From Sipunculus nudus (lineage: Eukaryota > Annelida > Sipuncula > Golfingiida > Sipunculidae): DNA of 64,000 bases. Of this stretch, positions 40,101 through 53,900 are shown one piece after another (positions within the stretch are counted from its first letter, which is position 1; each line of letters opens with the position of its first letter). The DNA is taken from contig CM049310.1 of assembly GCA_026874595.1 (NCBI GenBank), positions 20,188,058 through 20,252,057 of the forward strand, read 5' to 3'. Under the pieces are notes generated by a model that was not told the origin of the DNA, did no database searches, and saw nothing but the letters and a program-made list of their open reading frames with translations. A program made the position numbers and the translations under genes.

Positions 40101-41872
40101 TTTAAGGTCAAGGCAACTCTCATAGGAAAGGTCATGACCCCTATTTAAATATACCTCATCTCATAAACCATATCTATGTACAATGTATATGCATAATATG
40201 AAAGAAATCTGTCCATTAGTTTAAGACTTATAATGCTCACAGTATTGTCAAGTGGCAATGATGGGAGCATTAAAAGGTGTGGAACAAGAAAAAGACAAAA
40301 GGTGGCGTCACCAGTCTTCGCAGAAGACAAAGCTATCCAAGATCTTTAGACAATCTGACTTTTGGATCAATCCATGCATCCCTTTTTGAGATATTTAAGG
40401 GGCCCATTAACCTATATAGCATATTGAATTAACACAAAAAAAAAACCTTCTTCCCTTTAAAAGAAATCTGTACCTGCCATAATTTTGTCTTGAAACTGTT
40501 TGCTTACTCCTGTAAATGAGTGTTAAAAACAGTGGGCCAGACGCGATCACAGGCGTCAACTGAACACAGCATGTGGGGCCTTGTGCATCACTGAGCCATA
40601 ACATGTGTCAATGAGGAGATGGCCTGACTGACATCACCAAATAAATGCCATGTGGAAATTTTTAAGGTCAAGGCAACTCTCACAGTTAAGGTCATGACCT
40701 CAATTTGAATAAATCCCATCCCATAACCCATATCTATGTATATGCATAGCATGAAAGAAATCTGTCGATTAATTTTTTTACTTCAGGTTATTAACAGGCA
40801 CAAAAACAAGAAAAGGATAATTGGTGGTGCCACTAGTTTCTGGTACATGACAATGTTATCTGAAATTCCTTGAGATATTTAAGAACTTGTGAATTTTCCC
40901 AAAAATGGACCTATTCAAGGTCAAGGTCACTCTCCTTAAAAAGGTCATGTCCTCTCACCCATATCTATGCCCGTGTCTAGATTGGTAAAGATCTGTGAAA
41001 TCTTTTTTGAGTTATCGTTCAGACAAGATTTATCTGTGAAGCGGCAGCGGAACCAAAAACTCATAGTATCCCCCAACTAGATCTGGGAATACAAATATGC
41101 TGACATGGCATACTACTACACTTGTACTTACCATATTCACAGAGTTCCTGGATAATTGTACAGATGCTCTCAACTACCTCAGCATTATCCTTATGGCATT
41201 CATATGCTTTAACAATCACTGGAATGCCAGCGACTTCTTCTCCATTGTACTTGTTGGTTAACACCTTAAATGCACTTTCCTCTGTGTAAAAGATAATAGA
41301 AAACAGGACATATATATTGTATCAATATAACAAAAAAATGCAGTAATTATTTGTTTCAAACTAAAATCAAGATTATAAGACTTTGTAATTTATGTCCGTT
41401 TTTATTTTGGTGAAACATCTCTGACTCATTCTAAAATATTTCTTTGAATACATATTTGTTTTAATTGATGATAAGGGTCCTTTCTGGCAGTTTTTATCCA
41501 CTAGAACAGTTGTTTTTTTAAGGTTACATATATATGCAGGTACAGTAGTAGTCATACAAGACTAACAGTGACCCAACAAGTTAGGGCTGTATAAACATGA
41601 AATAAAAAAGAAATAATAACCAGGAGGGTTCCCTGTATTAATATTCGTTTTAGTTAAACTCTGGATGGTAAGTTTACACCCAGACTTCTCATTGTTGTAT
41701 TCTGGGTTACCAGCACTCACCATCAGGCTCCACCAGGCTAGCCAGCGCCATGCAGGAATTCTTCACTACCTTGGGATCAGCTGTATGGTTTTTAATAGTG
41801 TCAATGAGAATACCTACACACTCCAAAGTAGATGCTGCCTCCACATTCTCATCTAAAAGAGCAAAGAAATAT

Positions 41873-41910
<38 letters not shown>

Positions 41911-44900
41911 CATTCTTTCCTGATCTATCGTCTGATTTAAAATTTTATGAATGCTGATATGTTGTTCTTGCAATAAGGCATTACTTAGGCCGTATCATTA
42001 TGCATGTCTGAAAAAAGGAATATCTCAATTCATTAAGATCATTGTTGTTGTAAATGAATATCCCATAATTCAAAGTTTATAAAAAATAGACAGCCAAATG
42101 CTGAACCAGTGACAGGTATCTTTGTTATGTTCCAAGGTCTGGTATTCATGCACTTGTTCCCATCCATAAACAGATGCACTGTTATGCTTGATATTCACAT
42201 ACATTCATACAACAATCTAAACACTGACAAGTTTTACTGCATGAAATAAAACAAGCCCTGTTGGTGATACAGACAACATGTAACAAGCAAATTCAAGAAA
42301 TTTATGTCCTCTGCTTCCGCCTTTCAAGTCAGTGATGATTTTAAAGTGTGTGCTGACTAAGTATAAATAGTTTTTACCAAGCTCATAAGATGGCAGCACC
42401 TGGCAGTTATTGCAAAAAAAATTCATTTCATGTCCACCGCTAGTTGGTGATTAGTGAAACTGAATGTGGTGATTCATCATATAAAAAAAATGAAATATCA
42501 TATTGTATCATTATCTTGTGAGACAGACACTCAAAAAAAAAAATCATAACCAAGGTAAGCATGAGATAAATCACTGACCCAAATTTGTATGAAATAAGAT
42601 AAAATTTAGGAAAGTTATCGCAAGAAACAAAAACCTGATGGTTGGACAGACAGACAGAGGGACAGACAGACAAACCCAAATCAATGTCCCCATATGTCCC
42701 CAACTTCCTTGGAAGGAACGGGGGACAACAAAGTTACTTATCTCTGACAAGTTACATCAGCAGAATATTGCATTCAAGTCTCTACAAGGCCACACCAAAA
42801 AAGAAGATTGCTGTATGGAATCACCAATCATATTTTTCACATATCAATTTTGTGTGAATAAACAACATGCTTATTGCTTCACCCATGGTCTCTTAAAAAC
42901 ATCAATATTTGTATCAAAATGCTAAGTTTTTATTCATACAGGTATCAAATAAAATGGATTAAAGTTTGTTGATCCTGTGCACTAATTAATGAATTGTGGC
43001 TCATTTAAGTATCATTCTTGCAATCTGACAACTTTCATACATTATGTTTCCATTTTTTTAAATGTTAAAAAGAAAAATGCCTGGCCACTCCACAAGTTTG
43101 GTCCTTGAGTCTGGAGAAAGATTTATTTTATTGATATGGCCTGAGTGTGGCAGGCACTGACCTTCCATTGAGAGAGACAGCATGGCAGCACTGGCAGCTT
43201 CCATCACCTCACTGCTGTTCTTGTGTGTGTTCATTGTGTTCACCACATCCTGAAGGCCTTTCTCCTCCGTCAGAATCCGGGCATTGTTCTCTGATAACAA
43301 ACACATCATGTTTTTTTTTTAAGATTTTTCTGGTGGGGGTTACAGCCTCCATTTTTATGCTTTGCTTAACTAAGTATATGTACATCTGCAGAGTTCCATT
43401 CCGGTTTCAGACTACGTGACAGGGGCTTATATCCAATTTTTCCAGGTGTCAACCTGGTTCGGTATACCACTCATGCAGGGCTCCTCGGTGTGTGTCATCC
43501 CCATTACTGGGTCACAACACCAAGGAACCCCTGAAAGGGGCACTCATTTGTGAGTGAAACACAACTGATGGGCATGGTCTCCCCTTTAAGCCTGCAGAGT
43601 GCTCACCCTGGGTGGGGGCCGACCGTGGAAAATCTCACCGCCTCGGGTGAGATTCGAACTCACTATCTCCTAACTTTGAGTCCTGCGCTCTACCCCTGAG
43701 CCACAGAAGCCGGTAACACATAACATGTTATGACAATATCCATTCCTCTGTCTGCCAGACAGAATTCCTCCCAGTTTCACTCATATACATACAAAAACAT
43801 TAGCAAGTACTAATGTTAGTGTTGTAATATCATTCACAGAAAAAGCTTTCAAAGATCAATTATTAATTATTTCAAGTACCTCCTCCAGCTGTAGTGAAGT
43901 ACAAACCAGCATATTGACAGCACTGGTACTCTTTTTCATATTTCGTAATTTACAGGCCTACAGCTGCTGACATATAACAGCTGATGAAAGAATATCATCA
44001 GTATTCATGTAATGACTAAAGATTTTGTTACTCAAGTAAGAGTACTGTAATTAAACTGGTCAAGTGTGTTTCTAAAATAAATTAGACTGGTGGCTAAATT
44101 AAAATGAGCACAGATGACAAAACATATTTCTGGATACTCTAATAAATCAAGATTACGAGTGGGTTTTGGACAAATTTGAAACAAGCACAGATTTAGTTTT
44201 AAAACTTTATTTTTTTCTTTTTTCCTTATGTTTCTGACAGAATTAAATTTTATGGCAAGATAATATGACTTCTTGGCATGTGCTTATACATTATAATTTA
44301 TGTTCTATAACAAAATGTTACCAGTTTAACAGATCATGATGAAAGACTTCCTACCGTGAATATAATTTATTAACTGGTACAAGACTACAAAGTATATGAC
44401 TAAGTAACAGTTTGATCTTATAACTTCATTATATATATGTGTGTGTGACAGTGAACCAACCATTGACAGCAAGGCTCCACAGTGAGCTACAGCACGTAGC
44501 ACACAGAGCAGCATCGTTAGGGAACGATCTCATGGCCGCTAGGATGTCCTGTATACCACCCAGGCTCCCAATCAACTCAGCAGCGCTCTCTGTAACCACA
44601 AAAAATACAACATGGACAGAATACAAGGTGATCAAACAGTTAACCTGAAGGTTAATAGAACATTGGATCTGTACATTGGTTAACCATCATGCTTAAGGGT
44701 CATTCCATAGGACTGAGGTTTTGTGGCAATCTACCTTGTGTTGACTTTCCAAGTAGAAATATACTGTAGTTTTCAAGTTTCAGCTCTAAACATTCATATA
44801 TACATATATACAGACATAGCCAATTGCAACTCTTCTTTAAAGGTGTGGATAATGTGTCAAGTTTAATGTAGCAGAACAATGGATCAATGGTAAACATCAA

Positions 44901-47900
44901 AACACTTGACTCCTTACTGCATGTTTACAGGCTCACAATAGCGCACTCAAAATGGGCATTGTATTTGCCATCATATGGCTTGGTTCTTTCAGGTCTAACA
45001 TACTGCATATTTATTCCTATGTTTCTAAGATTCCCAATAACCTAAGTAAACCTCTTAGTAAGAACTATTGAAAATTTGGTAAAGATGCAACAAAAGCTGA
45101 AAAAGATATTACCTGTAATGTAAATATAAATGGTGTCAGAATTTTTCATAAATCTCAAATAAATATAAACAGGAAAGGGTTTTAATCAGTTTCAATGCTG
45201 GTACTCACCATCAGCAGACAGAGCCATCAGTAAGGAGGCAGCAGCTTGCTGGAGCTGTGTTGATGACGGGTGAGACTGAAACAGACCAAGGTCTCAAGTT
45301 AATACTTGTTGGACATACAAAACAATTACAAAGTAATCTCTTTCTCTCACCTGAACACCTGGCAACAACTCAGGGTGGTAAATGAATGTGGGTTTAAATC
45401 TGTGTATATAAAGCTTAAATTTTGGACAGTTAATGCTGGTATGTTTAAATGTACCACTAGAAACATCTTCCTGACAGCTGAGTATCTTCTTCAGGCTGGA
45501 CATAATAAAGTACATCTGACAGGGTTAAGTGATGCAATTAGTTTTACACTTTGTGAAATGCTATTTATAAAGTATCATTCAACCTGATAAAATCAAATCA
45601 ACTGTAGTAATGTTGTGAAACAATGGGTCTCAACAAAACATTTTTATCAGATCTTGGGTTCAATAAACACATCATATGGCAGTAGCCTTCAGAAATATTC
45701 CTTTACCTTCATGGCAAGTGGGATAACAGAGATGACTTCAGACGTGTACAGGAGGTCATTAACATTTGCTGAAAACACAAAATACCCAGCATAACCAAAA
45801 TGTACAAATGTAATATTTACAGGTCTTGTCATACATAAAGTATCAGGCATTTACTTGACTACAATGACAATAAGGTAGAGTACCAATCCTTTTAAATACA
45901 TATCATGATCCTGTACCTTTTGATTCTCAGTTCTTCTGATGGGTTAACTTTAAAATTATTTCAGTATTAAATGTAATTTAGAAGAAATTCTAAAAACATT
46001 TTCAAATTTCAGTTTCTATGATTAATGAAGAAGTCCATGGGCTGTAAGTATAACTGTCTATTTCACCATGATTAAAGTAACCATAAAATTAGAAAAAGGG
46101 TAGTTGACAAGCAACTACGTGTATCCGCCTAAATCAGAGGGGGACAGGTGAACTGAGGCATGGATTGAGTGGCAAGGGGAAATGATGAGATGTGTTGCAT
46201 ATTAGCATGGATTTCTGCCATGTACACATGATTGTAGGCGAGATCTATACACATGTAAAATTTCAGGAGGATACGTCAAACCAGTCCTGAAATATAAGCC
46301 TGGATGTCTGCAGCCTGAACATGAATTTAGGTGGTGCCACCTGTAATAAAATCAAGAAAGATATCCAGCATGTAAACACATGCAAGTTTCAGGTGGAGAA
46401 GTCCAACCACTGCAGAGATATGACTGACTTTAACTCAAGGCAGATGAACGGTGAACACTGTGCCAAAATGGTTGCAGGTGGCAAAATTTCAGCCTTATTG
46501 GTCAAAGGAGTCCTATGACATGTGGGTAAATGTGTCAAAACAGACGCACAGATGGACGCACTGCCGAGAGGAAAGGTCAGAGGTCGACGCAAAAGATTTT
46601 GGCACCAGTTCACATGTGACCTAATAATGGTGTCAAGTTTTGGAAAAATCTTTCCAGTGGTCTCAGAGTTCTATTCCGGAAAGGAACATGGTGGCAGCAG
46701 CGGTGGTGGAACCCGGTCAAAAACACTGTATCCGCAAAACTTTGTTTTGGCTGATACAATAACCTCCCAGATTATTGGTTTTATATGCATAAAGCCGCAG
46801 TTGTTACCTGTTGTATAGATGCAATGTCAAACCTCTGAGATTCATTAGAAATTTGTCAATTTGCCTCCGAGGCTCCCAGGGTCGGGTTCAAACCCAGGAT
46901 TGTCTACTCAATAGTCTACAGCCTAAACAACAGGGTTACCTCCTAACCAACTTGAATGAATCATGAATAAAGCATGCATTTCTCCATCATACCATAAGAT
47001 ATAGAAATATGGCAATACCTGCTACAATCAAGTTATTCAGGATGTGACAGCCATGGATCTGTATTTGTTCTTCATCCATGTGCTCTTTCATGGCTGCTAT
47101 GACGACTCGTTTACTGCGGTTATCTAACGTGTTTCCCTCTTGTTTAGTTAGCTCAGACAAACACTCTAGCCCCGCTTGGACGCAGGACTCATTGCCCTTG
47201 TTGTCATGGATATAGTCCACCACTGCGTTGATACCTTTGTCTTTTGGCACTGGTTCTACAAAAAAAAAAACACACACAATTTATAAAATATCTCTTCTGT
47301 ATAAAACTGTCTGACTAGATGTTAGTATACTAAATCCTGGTGAAATCTTCCTAGCTCAAGCATTTTATTCACAGAATTGAAATAAAAATGTCTGAGCAAC
47401 ATTTAAATCCTGCTCTAATAAGCAAAATCTGAAGTCTTCTATATTTAAAGGAAATAGTGTTGAAGTTTTTATATTCCTACACAATTATATGGCAAAACAT
47501 TTACATCAAAACACAATCTTACAAAAGCAAAAACACAGGTTTCCTTCATATTGAATGACTGATATAATTTAAATCAATAGAAAAAATTACAATCATATCT
47601 AATATGCTGATAAACTGGGAGAATACACTCCCCTAAGTTTGTTAATCCTGCTCTGTTAAAGGAAGACTTACTGCTGGCAGCTTCCTGTTTGTGTTTCTTT
47701 TTCAGCTCAGCAAGCTCTGATCCACTCAGAGCCAGGCAGTCCTTAACATAAGGTAGGTTCATCAGCTCCCTGTAACATACAAAGTCAAATATATAACACA
47801 CATAAATACATGAAACTTCTTATCACAGGGCTGGTTCATCAGCTCCCTGTAACATACAAAGTCAAATACATCACACATCAACACATACACTAGGAATAAG

Positions 47901-50900
47901 GTGGACCGTTAAATTGTTCTCTTTTAAAATCTTTATATTTTTTTTATATGTAAATTTGAACCTCTCCTTACGGTCAACTCTATAGTAAGGGCACCTTACT
48001 TATGGCCACTTACTGGCAGTCCCTTGAAAAGTTACATTTTATTTTCATATATTTATTTTCTCAGTTGAGGACACCTCTTTACCTCTTCCTCTTTTTTGAA
48101 TTATGGACAGTTATTGAGAAAGTGAGCTGTCAGGTCACCTCAGAGGAAAGGCAAGCGTAGGACAAACACGGACACAGCAGTACATATACCTTGGATGTTC
48201 TTTGATTTTCAGTGGCCAGATAATCGACTGTTTGAAGCTTGTGCAGCCATCAAACATCTGTAGTGGCTTCCCTGACTTGCAGCAAGGGCTGCATGGGTGA
48301 GCCATCGGGTACTAGGTGTGAAAATTAGGGGTGTATTGGCACACTCCGTGGCCAAGTTTGTTTTCTTAGATCTTCATTAGATTATCTGTAGTGCCTATGA
48401 CAGGGCCAACGGTCAGTCTGATGGTTCAACTGAAGTTGATTAGCTCAACTTAAGCAGACATCAGGCATGTTGGTTTAAGCAAATCATATGAGTGGGTCTG
48501 CAATTTCAGTGTTGGGTTCATAAACCAAATGCATCACTGTATAATGGATGCCCAATTCTAATTTAGTAGAACTGCTTTCTGATAGCTCTTGAATACGTCT
48601 TGGGTCACATGTTGTTTTCTATTTTCTTTTCATATCTATATATAATTTTTTAATAATTTTTAAAACTGGTGTCATTTCTTATATTGATGCCATTCATTAC
48701 ATTGCCAGTAAGTAGGTCACAAAATTCAGAACCTCCCTTCTTAAGGTACCTCTCTATTACATGCAAAATGTCTGGTCCTGTCAGTGCCTGTAATTTGGAG
48801 GTTTCATTGTATATTTTTGGTTGTACTGGTATACATGAAAATATGCAAATATAGAATTATCACAAATAATGTCTTCCTTTCTAAAAGTAAACACTTCTTT
48901 TCTTATTGGTAATTGGATGGACATATACTGGATATATATATATATATGTATATATGTATATACTGATATGTATTTTATATGATGTGGAAGTTACGTGTAT
49001 TGACTCTTTTTATATGTTAGTTATTGTTATAAATACTTATTAAAACTAATGGCATAAGTCAATGATATGTCCACTCTATTTATTTTATTGCGCATTGGCT
49101 TCACAATCAACAGTTCTGTACAACTCTATGTTTTAACATGGAAATGCAATTGATATCTTTATTTGATATTCTTTAATATATATATATATAAAAGGTGGTA
49201 TGAAACTTTTGCTTACTCTGCTGATGGTCTTTGTTTGAAGTTTCTTCTTAACATTGTTCTAATGAGTGAAACGAGATCAGCGGAGTATGTCTGAAACAGA
49301 AGATGCAGGAAGTACTGTCAAGTTAGGAAACCTGCAACAATCTCAGCAAGTTATGCCTGCAGTCAATAAGAGATCTCAAAATAATAAAAGTCAGAAATAA
49401 ATTCATTTTATGGAATGACTGAATCAAAAAATCCATTTCATAAAATGTAAAAACTTTTTCAAATATCCTGTGGAAATGGTCGTGGAGTGGCTAGATACTG
49501 AATTTGTGGAGGAAGAGTTAAGCTTTCTCCACATTTTTTTTGTTTGAGATACATGACCAAGTGTGAAATAGACAGTATTTCTTGATCTTAGTAGTAGCAA
49601 TAACAGGGGGAAGGTGACATTATGTTTTGTTAGTCCCTTGTCACCATATGGACCTGTATTCACAATCATATTTATATCAGATATAAACCATAAGAACATG
49701 ATCCCTGTAGTACTTGTCTCAATGATTGCAATATTAGCCATTGTTTGTACCTTTAACTGATGAGGAGAAGGATAATAGCATTATAAATGGTGTATCATTA
49801 CACATTACACTTCCTAGTTCTTTATATACACAGCTGGGAGCAAACTAGAAGGCATGCTAGGGCAGATTTATTGGATTCATTTTTAAATTTATAAAATGTG
49901 TCTTGGTACAAGTTATGGCAGGAACCATGCCTTTGCCAGCAGTCAACATCCCTTCTCCAGTTAAAATATTTCTGAATTCTATACATTTATTTACACATCA
50001 GACCTGTGATTAATGACCTTTATTTCCAGTGAACCATACCTTGCTGACCTCCTCCAGCAGTTCTTCCAGTGTCTGAGGGTTGTGTTTGATCTCAAACAGC
50101 TTGCCACACATCTGAGCCGTATCACAAAACCCACAGGTGGTCATCTCTAGGGTGACACAGCCGGCAGACCAAACATCACTACGTTCACCATATGGTCGTT
50201 CTAATACCTCCGGGGCCATCCAGTTCATAGAACCTTAAAATAACCTCAGCGTATACTACCAGCAATACACATCTATTAATTTTCTGTCAATTACACTGCA
50301 AGTTTACTTATGCCAGGTTGTTATAAAGTATAAGGCTCATCAAAAGTTTGCTCTAACATGAACTACACATAAGTACATATCAGCAACTGAATACAATAAA
50401 TGATTTGGGTCTGAAGTTTCTTTTAAATATGAATACAATGTAACATGCATCAGTATATGAGACAGAAGCTGCAAGTGTTCATATTGTGAAATTATGACAA
50501 TGTCATCCCTATAAATTGTTCACTCCGACTTTGACCAATCACCTCTGGTCAGTCTAGACCCTGCTTATCACATCTGGCCTGAGCATTAAGCCCAGAATAT
50601 GCTAATATCCAACAAAGCTTAGAAAGTTCAATGTATGGACTTCATATTAAATAATAAAAAAGACCAAGCCTTCATACCAAGTCCAAATGACCTTACCCAC
50701 AACTTTATCAACATATGTCAGTCACAGATGACTGACTTCATCATATCATATAGACTGTATATGTTATATTTCTAATGGAAAAAGCAATACACCCACCTTA
50801 TTCTCATAGGTGAGACTGCAGCCAAAGGATTTGGCATTTGTCTTGTTTCATACAATTAAACCCTGAATGCTGGCTTATAAGATGCAAACACTGCAGACAA

Positions 50901-53900
50901 CAGTTATGACTATGAGCACTTAAGACAGTGAGCAAACTGATGGTTAAGGCATATTGCTTAAATTTTTTTTTAACTCACCAACAGTTGTTCTGGTTTTTGT
51001 GCGGGCGTCTCCCATGATGGTGGCCACACCAAAGTCCCCGATGGCAATACTCAGATCCTCCTTCACAAAGATGTTACTGGGCTTCAAGTCCCTGTATAAA
51101 CAAACAAGTTAAACAACTCTTAACTATCTTTACATATGTAAAGCTGCATTAATACTGGTGGGATATTGTGTTCAAGATGCAAGAAACTACAAGCAATGAC
51201 TATGATCCAGATCAGAAACAAACATGGTGTTAATATAAATGGGTCACAAACATTCTCAGTACTGTGTCCAAGTGTCTGGATAACAAGCTGATAATAACCA
51301 AACTACCAGTAGTTCTACTAGGAATGATGTCTCCATTCCATATTTACTGATCACTGATAACTTGGAGAATGTAACCATCAAGTAACAACAGTAAAGAAGT
51401 TACATTCATTTCCAAAAGAAGTATTAACAGAGAAAATAGTACAGTAAGACAAAAGCAGTGACAACCCTATTCTGTTATATTGCTTTACTTTGGTAAATGG
51501 GAACACCACATACTAAGCACCGAGGTGGAAATAAAAGAACTGAATGAGGAGGATGTTTCACTTTTATTACCTTATGGTTGGAGAACACTTACCTATGTAT
51601 GACCTGCTTCCTGTGTACAAACACTAGGGCTTCAATGATCTGTCCCAACCATTTCTTTAGCACCTGTTGGACAAAAGTGAAAACGGACCCATAACAGTAT
51701 TTACCTAGAATAATTAAAGACTGAATAATCTTATAAAGTAGTCTTTACAATTTCATTATGTAATGGAAGACAAAAGTGATATTACAACAGGTAGAAACAT
51801 GCAATTTCAAGGAATTAATGTCCCACGCTTTGGCATCTTGTTGTCATTCATGATTGCCTTATTAATTCTTTTGTTTTTATTTTGACCTGGAGATGTATCC
51901 ACATGTCACAGAGATTGTTTTTAGTTTTTATGGTCCCTCAAAGATGTCTCCACATGTAATTTTGGTTGAGAAATAGGATCAAAATTTCATTATTTTGTTT
52001 TGAAGCTGGTGAGAATAAATTTTCAGACAGACACTCCAAAATCAATCCCAACCAATGTATACATAGAAGAAATCAGTGACCTAAATTTGAATGAAATCAG
52101 AAAATATTTAGGAAACTTATTGCATGAAAACAAAAATGTGACAGACAAACAGACAGACAGACAGACCCAAATCAATGTATCCTGTTCTGAGGAAGCATAG
52201 GTCAAAAACCAACACAAGCAAAGGACCTTGCTGTAAATAAATAAATTTTAACCTGCCTTTTTGGGTGTGCCAGTTTCAATAGGGCTGATATTTCTATGAA
52301 GTCAGTACCTGTGCTACCAGGGTAAACATGGGTAGATAAAAGCTTATCATAAAAGCCAGGTAAATGTATGCTGGTGTACTTACAATTTCACTGATTGGTT
52401 CCTTCTTACTCCTCTTCTGTCTGAGCACTCTGTCGAGGTCTCCATTCTTGTAGTACTCCATCACAATACACACGTACATGGCTGACTCCTAATAATAACA
52501 TAAATCATATGACCATTGTTTAACCATAAATGAATAAGCAAAAATAATATGAAATATAAAAAATCAGGCATCGAAATAATCACACTGATGATTCAGATCA
52601 TTTGAATGCTCACTGTCTTGTGACACTCTCAACAGACTTTATAACTGTCCTGAAAAGATTCAAGATAGAAACACTCAGTAGGTATAGAACATATATGCAT
52701 TGAAGTAAAGTCTGATACAGCAGATCTGTCAGGATGATACAGTGTTGTATATCATTTGTATTCACAGATTATTGTTATATTTTCATCAGGACTTGGAACG
52801 ACCAAGTTCATTCTATGCCATGATTCTCAATAAACAGTAAGTTTAAATTTCAGAATTTTGCCATACAATCAAAGTGTCATTACGAAGATATATTCATTTC
52901 CTCATTATACAGGTACAGAAACTGTTTGCTGTTCAGTAATAGAATATGACTGACCTCTTTATCCCAGGTAACGAAGAACTCCTTGTATCCACATATATAC
53001 GGGTGCTGGAGCTCCTGTAAGGCCATAGCCTGCAAGTAAATAATAACCATCTGTAAGAATTGCAGGTATAAATTAAGATGGGTATTACAATTATAGAACA
53101 GCTAAGTGCATGTATTCAGGTGTCAATTTGTGACAGTTATAACATAAAAGCCTGCTCTAATAAAAAACTGAAAATAAACCATGAACAACCATTTGCAGAT
53201 CAAGTCACTGAAACTAGCCCCTGGGTATCTATAAAACAGCCAGCCAAATAAACCATGCATTTATCACATTAGCAAAGCCTTACTTAAACAATGGGGACAT
53301 GAAACGGGAATCAGTCCTAATGTATTTTCACAGAGTATGAGAATGAAAGTAAATGGTTCTACTCCAAATAATCAGCATTAGTCTTATCTTTGTCTTGGAT
53401 ACTTTATGCTATTTTATTTTATTCAACTTGTTTTAATACATATATCGACTATAAACATTTATGTGCACTTTAGGTAGACACCTGGGCTGAGACAGGCAAT
53501 ACAAACAAGTTTTAAATAAAACATTAAATTATAACATGAAAAATTAACAGCCAATTAAACCATGAGGAACCAAATTTATTCAGTTATTACCATAGACTAG
53601 TATAAGCTTATCCCATGCACTTGTTTATATTTGATTTGGATACAGCTTCCTTTAGGTTACTAAAATGCCAAAGGAATCCTTGATTATCAGGAACATATTA
53701 CTGTACTCTTAGTGCTTTCCTTTCTTTTTATTTTGCAGAAGCGAGTTGAGAGCAGATACCAGTAATCATATATATTTTAAACACATATTTTAATTTACAT
53801 TTAATACCAGCAGAAAATGCAAGGAAGATCAATCTGGATTACCCATACTATATAATAAATTTAACTAGCAGCTTCATAATATGGGCAACCTGATTGGCTG

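Noticed and set aside
44429-44635. Frame extending past STKLD1 exon 14 as a longer exon
   Set aside because: Splice sites at 44461 and 44589 agree in phase with neighbours; the extensions are intronic.
52000-52200. Short frame in STKLD1 intron 5
   Set aside because: It is the translation of a dispersed repeat with a GACAGACA run.
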